Below, piece after piece: positions 34,435 through 42,563 of a stretch of 64,000 bases of DNA. The position numbers and the translations under genes were made by a program. The stretch comes from Kiritimatiellia bacterium (GTDB lineage: Bacteria; Verrucomicrobiota; Kiritimatiellia; RFP12; UBA1067), in assembly GCA_017405115.1 (NCBI GenBank), contig JAFRBA010000056.1:62001-126000 (forward strand). Direction: 5' to 3'. A model generated the notes under the pieces. The model worked only from the letters and a program-made list of their open reading frames with translations, had not been told where the DNA came from and did no database searches. Position 1 is the first letter of the stretch. Each line of letters starts with the position of its first letter.

Positions 34435-35951
34435 AGGTTGGATTCGACAACGAGAAGTACCTGAAGGAGCAGTCGGAGGAGATCCGCCGCCGCGCCGGCA
34501 AGTACGGGCGGCTGTACCTGGAGTTCGGCGGCAAGCTGATGAACGACTTCCACGCGGCGCGCTGCCTTCCGGGCTACGACCCGAACGTGAAGCTCCGCCT
34601 GCTCCAGACATTGAAGGACCAGGCCGAGGTCATCCTCTGCCTCTTCGCCGGCGACATAGAGCGCAAGAAGATGCGCGCCGACTTCGGAATCTCCTACGCC
34701 GACGACGCGCTCAAGCTGATCGACGACCTCAGGAGCCTCGGGCTGCTCGTGCGCGGCGTCGTGATCACCCGCTACCAGGAGCAGCACGCGGTGAAGCTGT
34801 TCCGCGCCAAGCTGGAGCACCGCGGAGTCAGGGTCTACTACCACTACAAGACGGCGGGGTATCCGGCGGACGTGGACACGATCGTCTCCGACATGGGCTA
34901 CGGCAAGAACGAGTACGTGAAGACCGAGCGCCCGATCGTGGTCGTGACAGCGCCGGGCCCCGGCTCCGGCAAGTTCGCCACCTGCCTCGCGCAGATCTAC
35001 CACGAGTACCGCATGGGCAACTTCGCCGGCTACGCGAAGTTCGAGTCCTTCCCCGTGTGGAACCTGCCGCTCGACCATCCGCTGAACATTGCCTACGAGG
35101 CCGCGACGATCGACCTCAACGACCGCAACATGCTCGACCCCTACCACAAGGAGGCGTACGGCAAGGACACGGTCAACTACAACCGCGACGTGGACGCGTT
35201 CCCGCTGCTGGTGGCTATCTGGCAGAAGATGACGAAGGGGGCGTGCCCGTACCGTTCGCCCACGGACATGGGCGTGAACCGCATAGGCTTCGGCATAATA
35301 GACGACGAGGTCGTGCGCAACGCCTCGAAGCAGGAGATAATCCGCCGCTTCCTCCGCTACCAGTGCGCTTTCGCAGAGGGCAGTACCGACCGCTCCATGG
35401 TGGAGCGAGCGAAGGAGCTCATGGACTCACTCGGGCTCCGCACGGAGGACCGCGTTGTCGTAGAGGCGGCGCGGCGCACCGCCGAGGAGGCGCGACTGCA
35501 GGGCAAGGGCAAGGCCGGCGGCACGATCGTGTCGGGCGCGGCGATCCAGCTGCGCGACGGCCGCATCGTGACGGGCAAGAACTCCGACGAGATGCACGCC
35601 GCGGCGGCCATGGTGATGAACGCGGTGAAGACGCTCTCCGGAATCCCGTCGCAGATTCCGCTCATCGCGCCGAACGTCATCCAGTCGATAGCCCACATGA
35701 AGCAGGACATCCTGAAGGTCCCCTACACCTCGCTCAACCTGGACGAGGCCCTCATCGGGCTTGCGATATCGTCTACGACGAACCCCGCCGCGCAGATAGC
35801 GATGGAGAAGATCAACGAGCTCAGGAGCTGCGAGGTCCACATGACCCACATGGTCACGCCCGGGGACGAAGCAGGCCTCAGGCGTCTCGGCTGCCGGTTC
35901 ACGTCGGATCCATACTACGCGTCGAACGCGCTCTTCACCGGCGAGAGCTGA
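34431..35951 (+). CDS. DUF1846 family protein
   Basis: This 506-aa protein starts at the ATG overlapping the preceding stop. It matches the DUF1846 family throughout: GFDNEKYLKEQSEEI, YLEFGGKLMNDFHAARCLPGYDP, VVVTAPGPGSGKFATCLAQIYHE and FPVWNLPLDHPLNIAYEAAT. GPGSGK resembles a P-loop, but nucleotide use is not established. Family members are about 490-510 aa and widespread in Firmicutes and anaerobes; biochemical role unknown. Translational coupling to the NifU-like scaffold suggests, as inference only, a link to Fe-S or cysteine metabolism. Confidence 0.9.
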   Translation: MKVGFDNEKYLKEQSEEIRRRAGKYGRLYLEFGGKLMNDFHAARCLPGYDPNVKLRLLQTLKDQAEVILCLFAGDIERKKMRADFGISYADDALKLIDDLRSLGLLVRGVVITRYQEQHAVKLFRAKLEHRGVRVYYHYKTAGYPADVDTIVSDMGYGKNEYVKTERPIVVVTAPGPGSGKFATCLAQIYHEYRMGNFAGYAKFESFPVWNLPLDHPLNIAYEAATIDLNDRNMLDPYHKEAYGKDTVNYNRDVDAFPLLVAIWQKMTKGACPYRSPTDMGVNRIGFGIIDDEVVRNASKQEIIRRFLRYQCAFAEGSTDRSMVERAKELMDSLGLRTEDRVVVEAARRTAEEARLQGKGKAGGTIVSGAAIQLRDGRIVTGKNSDEMHAAAAMVMNAVKTLSGIPSQIPLIAPNVIQSIAHMKQDILKVPYTSLNLDEALIGLAISSTTNPAAQIAMEKINELRSCEVHMTHMVTPGDEAGLRRLGCRFTSDPYYASNALFTGES

Positions 35952-35957
35952 CGCGGC

Positions 35958-37847
35958 ATGCGCGAGATGGGCTGCCCGAGGAGAATTCACCTCATTGGCG
36001 TCGGCGGGGTCGGAATGGCCGCGCTAGCCGCGCTGCTCAAGTCCCGGGGAAACGACGTCTCCGGCTGCGACCTGAAGGCCACGGCGCGCACACGCTGGCT
36101 CGAGTCGCTCGGCATCCACGTGTCGCTTGGACACGACCCTGCGCACCTACGCGGGGCCGACATGGTGGTGGCGACTCCCGCCGTGTCGGCGGACGAGCCC
36201 GAACGCCTCGAGGCTGAGGGCGCGCGACTTCGCGGCGAAGTGCTCGCCGAAATCGTGTCGAACCACCCCGACTCGATCGCCGTCTGCGGATCGCACGGCA
36301 AGACAACCACGGCGACGTGGACGGCGAAGCTTCTCCGTGCGCTCGGCGAGGACCCCTCGTGGGCGGTCGGAGGGGAGACGGGCGAGTTCCCAGTCGCCGG
36401 CGCGGGGCGCGGTCCGCTCGTGGTGGAGGCCGACGAGTCGGATGGCACGCTCGCCCTCTACCACGCCGGCTTGCTCGTCGTCACCAACTGCGAATACGAC
36501 CACCCGGACCACTTCGCCACAAGGGAGGACTACTTCGCGTGCTTCGACGCGGCGAGGCGGAACGCCCGCGACGTCGTCGAGGCGTCGCAGCTCCCACCGG
36601 CTGAGTTCCTTGCGGAGGCGCTCGCGCCGCTTGCGCCGCACAACCGCATGAACGCAAGGGCGGCGGCTGAGGTGGCGATCCGCCGCGGACATTCCGCTGC
36701 TGCCGTCGCCGCCGCCCTGCCGTCTGTCGTCGCGCACCTCCCCGACCGCCGCTTCCAGTTTCTACCATGGCCTTCAACCTCCAACCTTTCCACATTCCAC
36801 CTTTCCACCTCTCAACCTCTCCTTGTAGCCGACTACGCGCACCATCCAACCGAGATGGCGTGCGCAGTGCGCATGGCGCGCGAGGTCTGCCGCGGCGCGC
36901 TGCGCGTCCTTTTCCAGCCGCATCGGTATTCCCGCACAAAGGCTCTTCTCGCCGACTTCCCGGCTTCGTTCGCGGGCGCCGACGAGGTCGTGCTCTGTCC
37001 GACGTACGCGGCGTTCGAGGAGCCAGTGGAGGGCGGCGACGTGGCAGACCTCTACGCCGAGTGCCGAAAGTCACTCTCCGACGTCAGGCTCGCCCGAAGC
37101 TGCGAGGAGGCGTGGACGCATGCGAGGCGCAGGGCGAAGACGGGCGACGTCACGCTCGTCCTGGGCGCGGGCGACATCGTATCGCGTCTCAGGGTTCTGC
37201 CGTCGAGGCGCATCTGGATCGGCGCGGGCAGCAACACGTGGCGCAGCGACCTCGACCTCGGAATCGAGTATAGTCGCACGGACGGTCCGGCGGGGCGTCC
37301 GGGCGCGGAACTCGGGATACCGTGGATGGCGGGGATCCCGGGCACTGTCGGCGGATGGGTAAGGATGAACGCGGGCGCGTTCGGGCATTCCATTTCCGAG
37401 GTGGTCTCGCGGGTCAAGGTGGACGGCGAATGGGTCGAGGCGGAGGCCTGCGGCTTCGGCTATCGAGCTTCGAGTCTCCGCGGCGAGATACAGGACGTCG
37501 AGTGGGACGCTGACAGGCTCTCGGCGGCTAGGCGCGAAGGCGCTGCGGCCGACTATCTTGCGCGTCGGCGGAAGTTCCCCCCAGGGACGTTTGGAAGCGT
37601 GTTCAAGAACCCGCCCGGGGATTTCGCCGGGAGGCTGCTGGAGGCGGTGGGGGCCAAGGGCATGCGCGTCGGCGGCGCATATGTCTGGGACGGGCATGCG
37701 AACGTGATAGTCCGCGGCGAGGGCGCCACGCCGTCGGACGTCCTGGCGCTGGCGCGCCTCATGCGCAACCGCGTCCTGTTTCGGCTAGGCGTCAGTCTGG
37801 AGCCGGAAGTCTGCGGCCTTGACGAGGCATTGGGGAAAATAGTATAA
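35958..37847 (+). CDS. murC-murB: UDP-N-acetylmuramate-alanine ligase fused to a shortened UDP-N-acetylenolpyruvoylglucosamine reductase
   Basis: This 629-aa fusion serves two successive cytosolic steps of peptidoglycan precursor synthesis. Residues 8-410 are MurC: GVGGVGMAALA, the ATP loop GSHGKTTTATWTAK, EADESDGTL, DYAHHPTEM and QPHRYSRT. Residues about 415-629 are MurB-like: IGAGSN, AGIPGTVGGWVRMNAGAFG, FGYRASSLRG, GTFGSVFKNPPGD (catalytic Ser) and LEPEVCG (catalytic Glu). The MurB half is short: only about 35 residues separate GSN from GIPGTVGG against about 75 normally, and its N-terminal strands are missing, so FAD binding may be altered. MurC carries a 17-codon low-complexity insert just before DYAHHPTE. 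Confidence 0.92.
   Translation: MREMGCPRRIHLIGVGGVGMAALAALLKSRGNDVSGCDLKATARTRWLESLGIHVSLGHDPAHLRGADMVVATPAVSADEPERLEAEGARLRGEVLAEIVSNHPDSIAVCGSHGKTTTATWTAKLLRALGEDPSWAVGGETGEFPVAGAGRGPLVVEADESDGTLALYHAGLLVVTNCEYDHPDHFATREDYFACFDAARRNARDVVEASQLPPAEFLAEALAPLAPHNRMNARAAAEVAIRRGHSAAAVAAALPSVVAHLPDRRFQFLPWPSTSNLSTFHLSTSQPLLVADYAHHPTEMACAVRMAREVCRGALRVLFQPHRYSRTKALLADFPASFAGADEVVLCPTYAAFEEPVEGGDVADLYAECRKSLSDVRLARSCEEAWTHARRRAKTGDVTLVLGAGDIVSRLRVLPSRRIWIGAGSNTWRSDLDLGIEYSRTDGPAGRPGAELGIPWMAGIPGTVGGWVRMNAGAFGHSISEVVSRVKVDGEWVEAEACGFGYRASSLRGEIQDVEWDADRLSAARREGAAADYLARRRKFPPGTFGSVFKNPPGDFAGRLLEAVGAKGMRVGGAYVWDGHANVIVRGEGATPSDVLALARLMRNRVLFRLGVSLEPEVCGLDEALGKIV
36772..36822 (+). repeat. Pyrimidine-only 7-8-base repeat inserted in frame in murC
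   Basis: Fifty-one bases contain almost only C, T and spaced A: TTCAACC, TCCAACC, TTTCCACA, TTCCACC, TTTCCACC, TCTCAACC, TCTCC. The length is exactly 17 codons, so the frame is kept and the tract encodes a Ser/Thr/Leu/Phe-rich loop. Confidence 0.85.
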
Positions 37848-37848
37848 T
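37843..37848 (+). promoter_or_regulatory. -10 box of the tRNA-Arg gene
   Basis: TATAAT lies across the murC-murB stop codon (TAA 37845-37847) and 36 bases before the mature tRNA 5' end, a normal distance for a short pre-tRNA leader. Confidence 0.5.
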
Positions 37849-37884
37849 TTCCAGAAAAACATGGAGGGGGAATGCATCGGACAA

Positions 37885-37961
37885 GGGCCTGTAGCTCATC
37901 AGGATAGAGCAGCGGTTTTCTAAACCGCGGGTAGTGGGTTCGAATCCCGCCAGGCCCGCCA
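37885..37961 (+). tRNA. tRNA-Arg(UCU)
   Basis: A complete 77-base cloverleaf. Acceptor GGGCCTG pairs with CAGGCCC, the D-arm is GCTC...GAGC, the anticodon stem GCGGT/ACCGC encloses the loop TTTCTAA with anticodon TCT, and the T-arm GTGGG TTCGAAT CCCGC is intact. Discriminator G and a genome-encoded CCA end the gene. It reads the rare-type arginine codon AGA. Confidence 0.97.
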
Positions 37962-38035
37962 ATCTCTGTCCGTTAACAAACCGTTTACAATCACCGGGTA
38001 TAATCTCCGGTGTTCAAATCGCAAGGAGGATGTGG

Positions 38036-38041
38036 TATAAT
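38036..38041 (+). promoter_or_regulatory. -10 box upstream of the ABC transporter operon
   Basis: TGTGGTATAAT ends 30 bases before the ATG at 38072, with a ribosome site GAAAGGA in the leader. A second TATAAT lies at 37999-38004 in CGGGTATAAT, so two start sites are possible. Confidence 0.5.
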
Positions 38042-38071
38042 ACCTGCCACTTTTCTGAAAGGACAACAGGA

Positions 38072-38812
38072 ATGCTTGAAGTAAAATGCCTGAAGAAGGA
38101 CTTCGGAGGCTTCCACGCGGTGAAGGGGATATCCTTCTCCGTCGCGGAGGGCGAGGTCCTTGGGTTCCTCGGCCCGAACGGCGCGGGGAAGTCTACAACG
38201 ATGAGGATGATCACCGGCTTCCTGCCGCCGACATCCGGATCGGCCGCCATCAACGGCCACGACATCTCGTCTGACCCGATCGCGGCCAAGAACGACCTCG
38301 GGTACCTGCCAGAGGCGGCTCCGAGCTACCGCGCCATGACGGTCGGCGACTATCTCAAGTTCATCGCCGAGATACGCGGCTGCAAGGACGTGAAGAAGGC
38401 CGTCGCCGACGCGATCGCGAAGGCGCAGCTCGGCAAGCGCGCGAACCAGACGATCGAGACGCTCTCGAAGGGCTACCGCCAGCGCACCGCGTTCGCCGCG
38501 GCGATCATCAACGACCCGAAGGTGCTCATCATGGACGAGCCGACCGACGGCCTCGACCCGAACCAGAAGTTCGAGGTGCGCAAGATGATCCGCAAGATGG
38601 CGGAGGACGAAAAGAAGGCGGTCGTGATCTCGACGCACATCCTCGAGGAGGTCGACGCCGTCTGCACGCACGTAGTAATAATCTCCGACGGAGAGGCGAA
38701 GACGGGGACGGCGGAGAACGCGAAGATCTCCGTAGCGGAGCTGAAGAAGCTCGACCCCAGCGGCGACCTCGACGTCATCTTCCGCAAGCTCACGATGGGG
38801 GAGGCGAAGTAA
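38072..38812 (+). CDS. ABC transporter ATP-binding protein (GldA-like)
   Basis: This 246-aa cytosolic ATPase powers the ABC-2-type exporter encoded next. Walker A GPNGAGKST, the Q-loop region DLGYLPEAAPSYRAMTV, signature LSKGYRQR (a modest variant of LSGGQ), Walker B VLIMDEPTDGLDP and the H-loop STHILEE are all present. It resembles GldA-type subunits that pair with a GldF/GldG permease complex. Start 38072 has GAAAGGA upstream; a longer frame from 37934 runs back through the tRNA and is rejected. Substrate unknown. Confidence 0.92.
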   Translation: MLEVKCLKKDFGGFHAVKGISFSVAEGEVLGFLGPNGAGKSTTMRMITGFLPPTSGSAAINGHDISSDPIAAKNDLGYLPEAAPSYRAMTVGDYLKFIAEIRGCKDVKKAVADAIAKAQLGKRANQTIETLSKGYRQRTAFAAAIINDPKVLIMDEPTDGLDPNQKFEVRKMIRKMAEDEKKAVVISTHILEEVDAVCTHVVIISDGEAKTGTAENAKISVAELKKLDPSGDLDVIFRKLTMGEAK

Positions 38813-38813
38813 G

Positions 38814-41396
38814 ATGAAGAACATCAAGTCAGTGTTCAAGCGCGAGTTCAAGGCGTACTTCGATTCGCCCGTCGCGTACGTGTTCCTAACGGCGTTCCTC
38901 GTGCTGATCGGGTTCCTCACATTCGGCGTCGCCATGTTCTACGAGCGCCGCCAGGCGGACCTCACGCCGTTCTTCTTCTGGCATCCGTGGGTGTACCTGC
39001 TGCTGGTGCCCGCCGCCACGATGGGCCTCTGGGCCGACGAGCGCCGCAACGGCACGGCCGAGCTGCTGCTCACGCTCCCGATGACCATGTGGGAGGCACT
39101 CATAGGCAAGTTCATCGCCGCGTGGTCCTTCATCGGCATCGCGCTGGCGCTTACGCTCCCCGTCGCGGCCACGGCCGGCTACCTCGGCTCGCCTGACTGG
39201 GGCGTCGTGTTCTGCGGCTACGTCGGGTCCTTCCTGATGGCCGGCGCGGCGGCCGCCATCGGCATATTCGCCTCGACGCTGTCGCGGTCGAGCGTCATCG
39301 GCTTCGTGGTGTCGCTAGCGATGCTCTTCGCGCTGATGATAGTCGGCTTCGACCCGGTTACGACGGCCATCGCGAACTGGGGCGTGCCCAGCGCGATCGT
39401 GAACGGCATCGCCTCGTGCTCGCTGCTGACGCACTTCGAGTCGATGCGCCGCGGCGTCGTCGACTTCGCCGACATCGGCTACTACGCCGGCATGGTCGTC
39501 TTCATGCTCGCGGCCGCCAAGACCGTGACGGACGGCCGCCGCGGCGCCTCGAAGGGCGTCGTGGGGCTGGTCGCCCTCGCCGCCATCGTCGTCGCGGCAG
39601 ACGTCATCCTCTCCGCGCTGCCGCTCAGGATGGACCTCACGGCCGAGCGCTTCTACACGCTCTCCAGCGGCTCGAAGGCCGTCCTCTCGAAGCTCGAGGC
39701 GGACGTGACGCTCAAGTACTACGTCAGTTCTTCCGCGGCGGACATGCCGATGCAGCTCAAGACCTACGCCAGCCGGGTTCAGAACCTGCTGAAGGAGTAC
39801 GAGCGCGCGGCCGGCGGCCATGTAGTCCTCGAGGCGTACGACCCGAAGCCGGACTCCGACGCCGAGGAATGGGCGCAGCGCTACGGCATCGAGCCGCAGA
39901 CCGTGAATCCGTTCGGCTCGCCGATCTACTTCGGCGTGGTGGCTGTCTGCGGGGACAACGAGCAGACCCTCGGCACGCTCTCGCCGCGCACGGAGTCGAC
40001 GCTCGAGTACGACATCACGCGCCTCGTCACGCGCGTCGCGTGGCCTGAGCGCCCGGTTGTCGGGGTGATGACCTCCCTGCCCGACGTGATGGGCGGCCAG
40101 ATGAACCCGATGATGATGCAGATGGGGCAGCGTCCGCCCGAGGGCTGGGCCGCGTTCTCCGAGCTAGGCAAGGACTACGAGGTGCGCACGATCTCGACCG
40201 ACGTCGACTCGATCGACGAAGAAGTCAAGACGCTCGTCATGGTGCACGCCAAGGACCTCTCCGACAAGACGCTCTACGCGATCGACCAGTTCGTCCTCAG
40301 GGGCGGCAAGCTCATCGCGTGCGTCGACCCGTTCAGCATCAAGGACATGATGGCCAGCCGCCAGAAGCAGAACCCGATGATGATGCAGATGGGCGGGCAG
40401 GACGGCCCCTCGACGCTCGGCAAGCTATTCGACGCGTGGGGCGTGACGTTCGACACCGGCAAGGTCACCGGCGACCTCGAGGCCGCCACCAAGCTCAACA
40501 ACGGGCAGGGCGGCGTCGACGATAACCCGGCGTTCCTCTCGCTCTCGCAGGCGAACATGGACAAGGGCGACCTGCTCGTCTCGCGCCTCACCCAGGTGAT
40601 GTTCCCGTTCGCGGGCGCGTTCGTCTTCGAGAAGAAGGGCATGGACATCGCGTTCACCCCGGTCATAACGACGTCGAAGGACAACTCCTGCTCGGTCGAC
40701 AAGATGTCGGTCCAGTTCGGCGGCGGCGCCAAGGACATGATCCCCGACGGGCACGAGCGCGTCCTCGCGGCGCGCCTCGCGGGCACGTTCAAGACCGCGT
40801 TCCCGAAGGGCCCCGACGGCACCAACGACGTCTCAAAGGCGCTCAAGGAGGGCAAGGGCTCGGTGATCCTCTTCGCCGACACGGACTTCCTGGCCGACGA
40901 CTTCTGCGTGCGGATGATCAAGACGCCGTTCGGGAACATCCCGCAGCTCATAAACGACAACCTGACGCTCTTCTCGAACGTGATCGAGCAGTTCGCGGGC
41001 CGCGAGGAGCTCATCGGCGTCCGCTCGCGCGGCACCACCGACCGTCCGTTCACCGTCGTGAACGAGCTTGAGGCGAAGGCGACGCGCCAGTGGCAGCGCA
41101 GGGCCGCTGAGTTCGAGGCCGAGCTGCAGACGACGCAGCAGCGCCTGCAGGCCCTGCAGAAGCAGAAGAGCGGCGACGAGAGGTTCATCCTGTCGAAGGA
41201 GCAGCAGGACGAGATACTCAAGCTCCGCAAGGCGCAGGCCGAGACCCGCAAGCAGCTCAAGAACGTCCGCAAGGAGCTGACGGCCGACATCGACTCGCTG
41301 GGCCTCACGCTCAAGTGCATCAACATCGCGCTCATTCCTGCGCTCGTGGTGCTGTTCGGGCTGTTCCGCGGGCTTTTGAGAAGGAAGAAGCAGTGA
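38814..41396 (+). CDS. ABC-2 permease fused to GldG-type auxiliary protein
   Basis: This 860-aa membrane protein combines two usually separate subunits. Residues 1-245 are an ABC-2 permease with six hydrophobic segments (KREFKAYFDSPVAYVFLTAF, ERRNGTAELLLTLP is the family mark). After a further membrane segment (about 250-270), residues about 275-830 match the GldG/ABC_transp_aux extracytoplasmic domain (DLTAERFYTLSSGSKAVLSKL, VDPFSI, FADTDFLADDFC). A coiled coil (about 755-825) precedes a last membrane helix and the basic end RRKKQ. It starts one base after the ATPase stop. Methionine-rich MNPMMMQMG and NPMMMQMGG strings occur twice. Confidence 0.88.
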   Translation: MKNIKSVFKREFKAYFDSPVAYVFLTAFLVLIGFLTFGVAMFYERRQADLTPFFFWHPWVYLLLVPAATMGLWADERRNGTAELLLTLPMTMWEALIGKFIAAWSFIGIALALTLPVAATAGYLGSPDWGVVFCGYVGSFLMAGAAAAIGIFASTLSRSSVIGFVVSLAMLFALMIVGFDPVTTAIANWGVPSAIVNGIASCSLLTHFESMRRGVVDFADIGYYAGMVVFMLAAAKTVTDGRRGASKGVVGLVALAAIVVAADVILSALPLRMDLTAERFYTLSSGSKAVLSKLEADVTLKYYVSSSAADMPMQLKTYASRVQNLLKEYERAAGGHVVLEAYDPKPDSDAEEWAQRYGIEPQTVNPFGSPIYFGVVAVCGDNEQTLGTLSPRTESTLEYDITRLVTRVAWPERPVVGVMTSLPDVMGGQMNPMMMQMGQRPPEGWAAFSELGKDYEVRTISTDVDSIDEEVKTLVMVHAKDLSDKTLYAIDQFVLRGGKLIACVDPFSIKDMMASRQKQNPMMMQMGGQDGPSTLGKLFDAWGVTFDTGKVTGDLEAATKLNNGQGGVDDNPAFLSLSQANMDKGDLLVSRLTQVMFPFAGAFVFEKKGMDIAFTPVITTSKDNSCSVDKMSVQFGGGAKDMIPDGHERVLAARLAGTFKTAFPKGPDGTNDVSKALKEGKGSVILFADTDFLADDFCVRMIKTPFGNIPQLINDNLTLFSNVIEQFAGREELIGVRSRGTTDRPFTVVNELEAKATRQWQRRAAEFEAELQTTQQRLQALQKQKSGDERFILSKEQQDEILKLRKAQAETRKQLKNVRKELTADIDSLGLTLKCINIALIPALVVLFGLFRGLLRRKKQ

Positions 41397-41449
41397 AAGT
41401 GAAAAGGAAGAAGTAAGAAGGAAGAAGTAAGGAAGTAAGAGGGAAAAGC
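41397..41449 (+). repeat. Purine-only 7-base-period repeat between genes
   Basis: The spacer is almost pure A/G with scattered T. AGTGAAA, AGGAAGA, AGTAAGA, AGGAAGA, AGTAAGG, AAGTAAG and AGGGAAA follow each other as heptads. It also supplies the ribosome site of the next gene. The tract inside murC (36772) shows similar 7-8-base periodicity on the opposite strand. Confidence 0.7.
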
Positions 41450-41450
41450 T

Positions 41451-42524
41451 ATGAAGACGAAGAACCTCGTTATACTTGCGGTGGTTGCCGCAGTGCTCGG
41501 CTGCGCGGCGTATTTCCTGCGCAGCGGCTCGCGTCCGGCGGCGGCGAAGCTCAATGGGAAGACCGTCCTCCCCGGCCTGAGCGTGGCGGACGTGGCGCGC
41601 GTCGAGATCGGCGGCGGCAAGCTCGTGCTCGCCGCGGCCGCCGGCGGATGGAAGGTGGAGTCGCTCTACGGCTACCCCGCCGACCGCGAGAAGATCGCCG
41701 ACAACCTCATGAAGCTCGCTGAGCTCAAGGTCGGGCAGGTCGCGCGCGGCCGCAAGCTTGGAGCCGAGACCGCGGTGGTCCTCAAGGACTCCTCCGGCAA
41801 GGAGCTCGCCGCCCTCAAGCTCGGCGACAAGCACATGAAGAAGCCGACGGGACAGGCGGCGATGTACGGCGGGGGCGGCTATCCCGATGGCCGCTACGCC
41901 GAATTCGCCGGCGAGACCGTGCTCGTCAAGGACTCCCTCGACGCCTTCGACGGCGACGCGAAGAACTGGTGCAACACGCGCATCGCGTCCATCCCGTCCT
42001 CCGACGTCAAGGCCGTCTCGTTCCGCCAGGGCAAAGAGCTCGTGGAGCTCGAAAAGGGCACGAACTCGACATGGGTCCTGAAGGGCCTCGGCCCCAAGGA
42101 GGAGCTCGACACGTCAAAGACGTACTCGCTCGACTCGGCCCTGTCCTACCTCGACTTCAACACGGTCGCCGACCCGAAGCTCACGGAGGCCGAGCTCGGC
42201 TTCGCCACCGGCGCCGTATACGCGGTCACCGTGAAGGACGGATCCAACACCGTAAAGCGCGTGGCGACCGTCGGCAACAAGGTGAAGGACGGAAGCGACC
42301 GCTACTTCAAGCTCGACGACGGAAAGTGGATCTTCACGATCTCGTCTTATTCCGCCGAGAACATGATGAAGAAGCGCTCCGACCTCGTCAAGGCAAAGCC
42401 CGAGCCCAAGAAGGAAGAGGCCAAGTCGGACGATTCCAAGAAGGAAGAGCCTAAGAAGGACGACGCCAAAAAGACCGACGCCAAGAAGGACGACGCCAAG
42501 AAGACCGAACCTGCCAAGAAGTAA
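41451..42524 (+). CDS. DUF4340 protein, partner of the Gld-type ABC complex
   Basis: This 357-aa protein is anchored by an N-terminal membrane helix (LVILAVVAAVLGCAAYFL). Residues about 35-300 match DUF4340 (LSVADVARVEIGGGKLVL, DREKIADNLMKLAELKVGQVA, WCNTRIASIPSSDVKAV), a domain regularly encoded next to GldG-type proteins. The C-terminal 45 residues are a low-complexity Lys/Glu/Asp/Ala tail with repeated 'KKDDAKKT' units, likely disordered. It completes an operon with the ATPase and permease genes. Role in the complex unknown. Confidence 0.85.
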   Translation: MKTKNLVILAVVAAVLGCAAYFLRSGSRPAAAKLNGKTVLPGLSVADVARVEIGGGKLVLAAAAGGWKVESLYGYPADREKIADNLMKLAELKVGQVARGRKLGAETAVVLKDSSGKELAALKLGDKHMKKPTGQAAMYGGGGYPDGRYAEFAGETVLVKDSLDAFDGDAKNWCNTRIASIPSSDVKAVSFRQGKELVELEKGTNSTWVLKGLGPKEELDTSKTYSLDSALSYLDFNTVADPKLTEAELGFATGAVYAVTVKDGSNTVKRVATVGNKVKDGSDRYFKLDDGKWIFTISSYSAENMMKKRSDLVKAKPEPKKEEAKSDDSKKEEPKKDDAKKTDAKKDDAKKTEPAKK

Positions 42525-42563
42525 ACCTGGCGCATTCGGCCGTAGCTGGAGAAAGGGGAGGCC

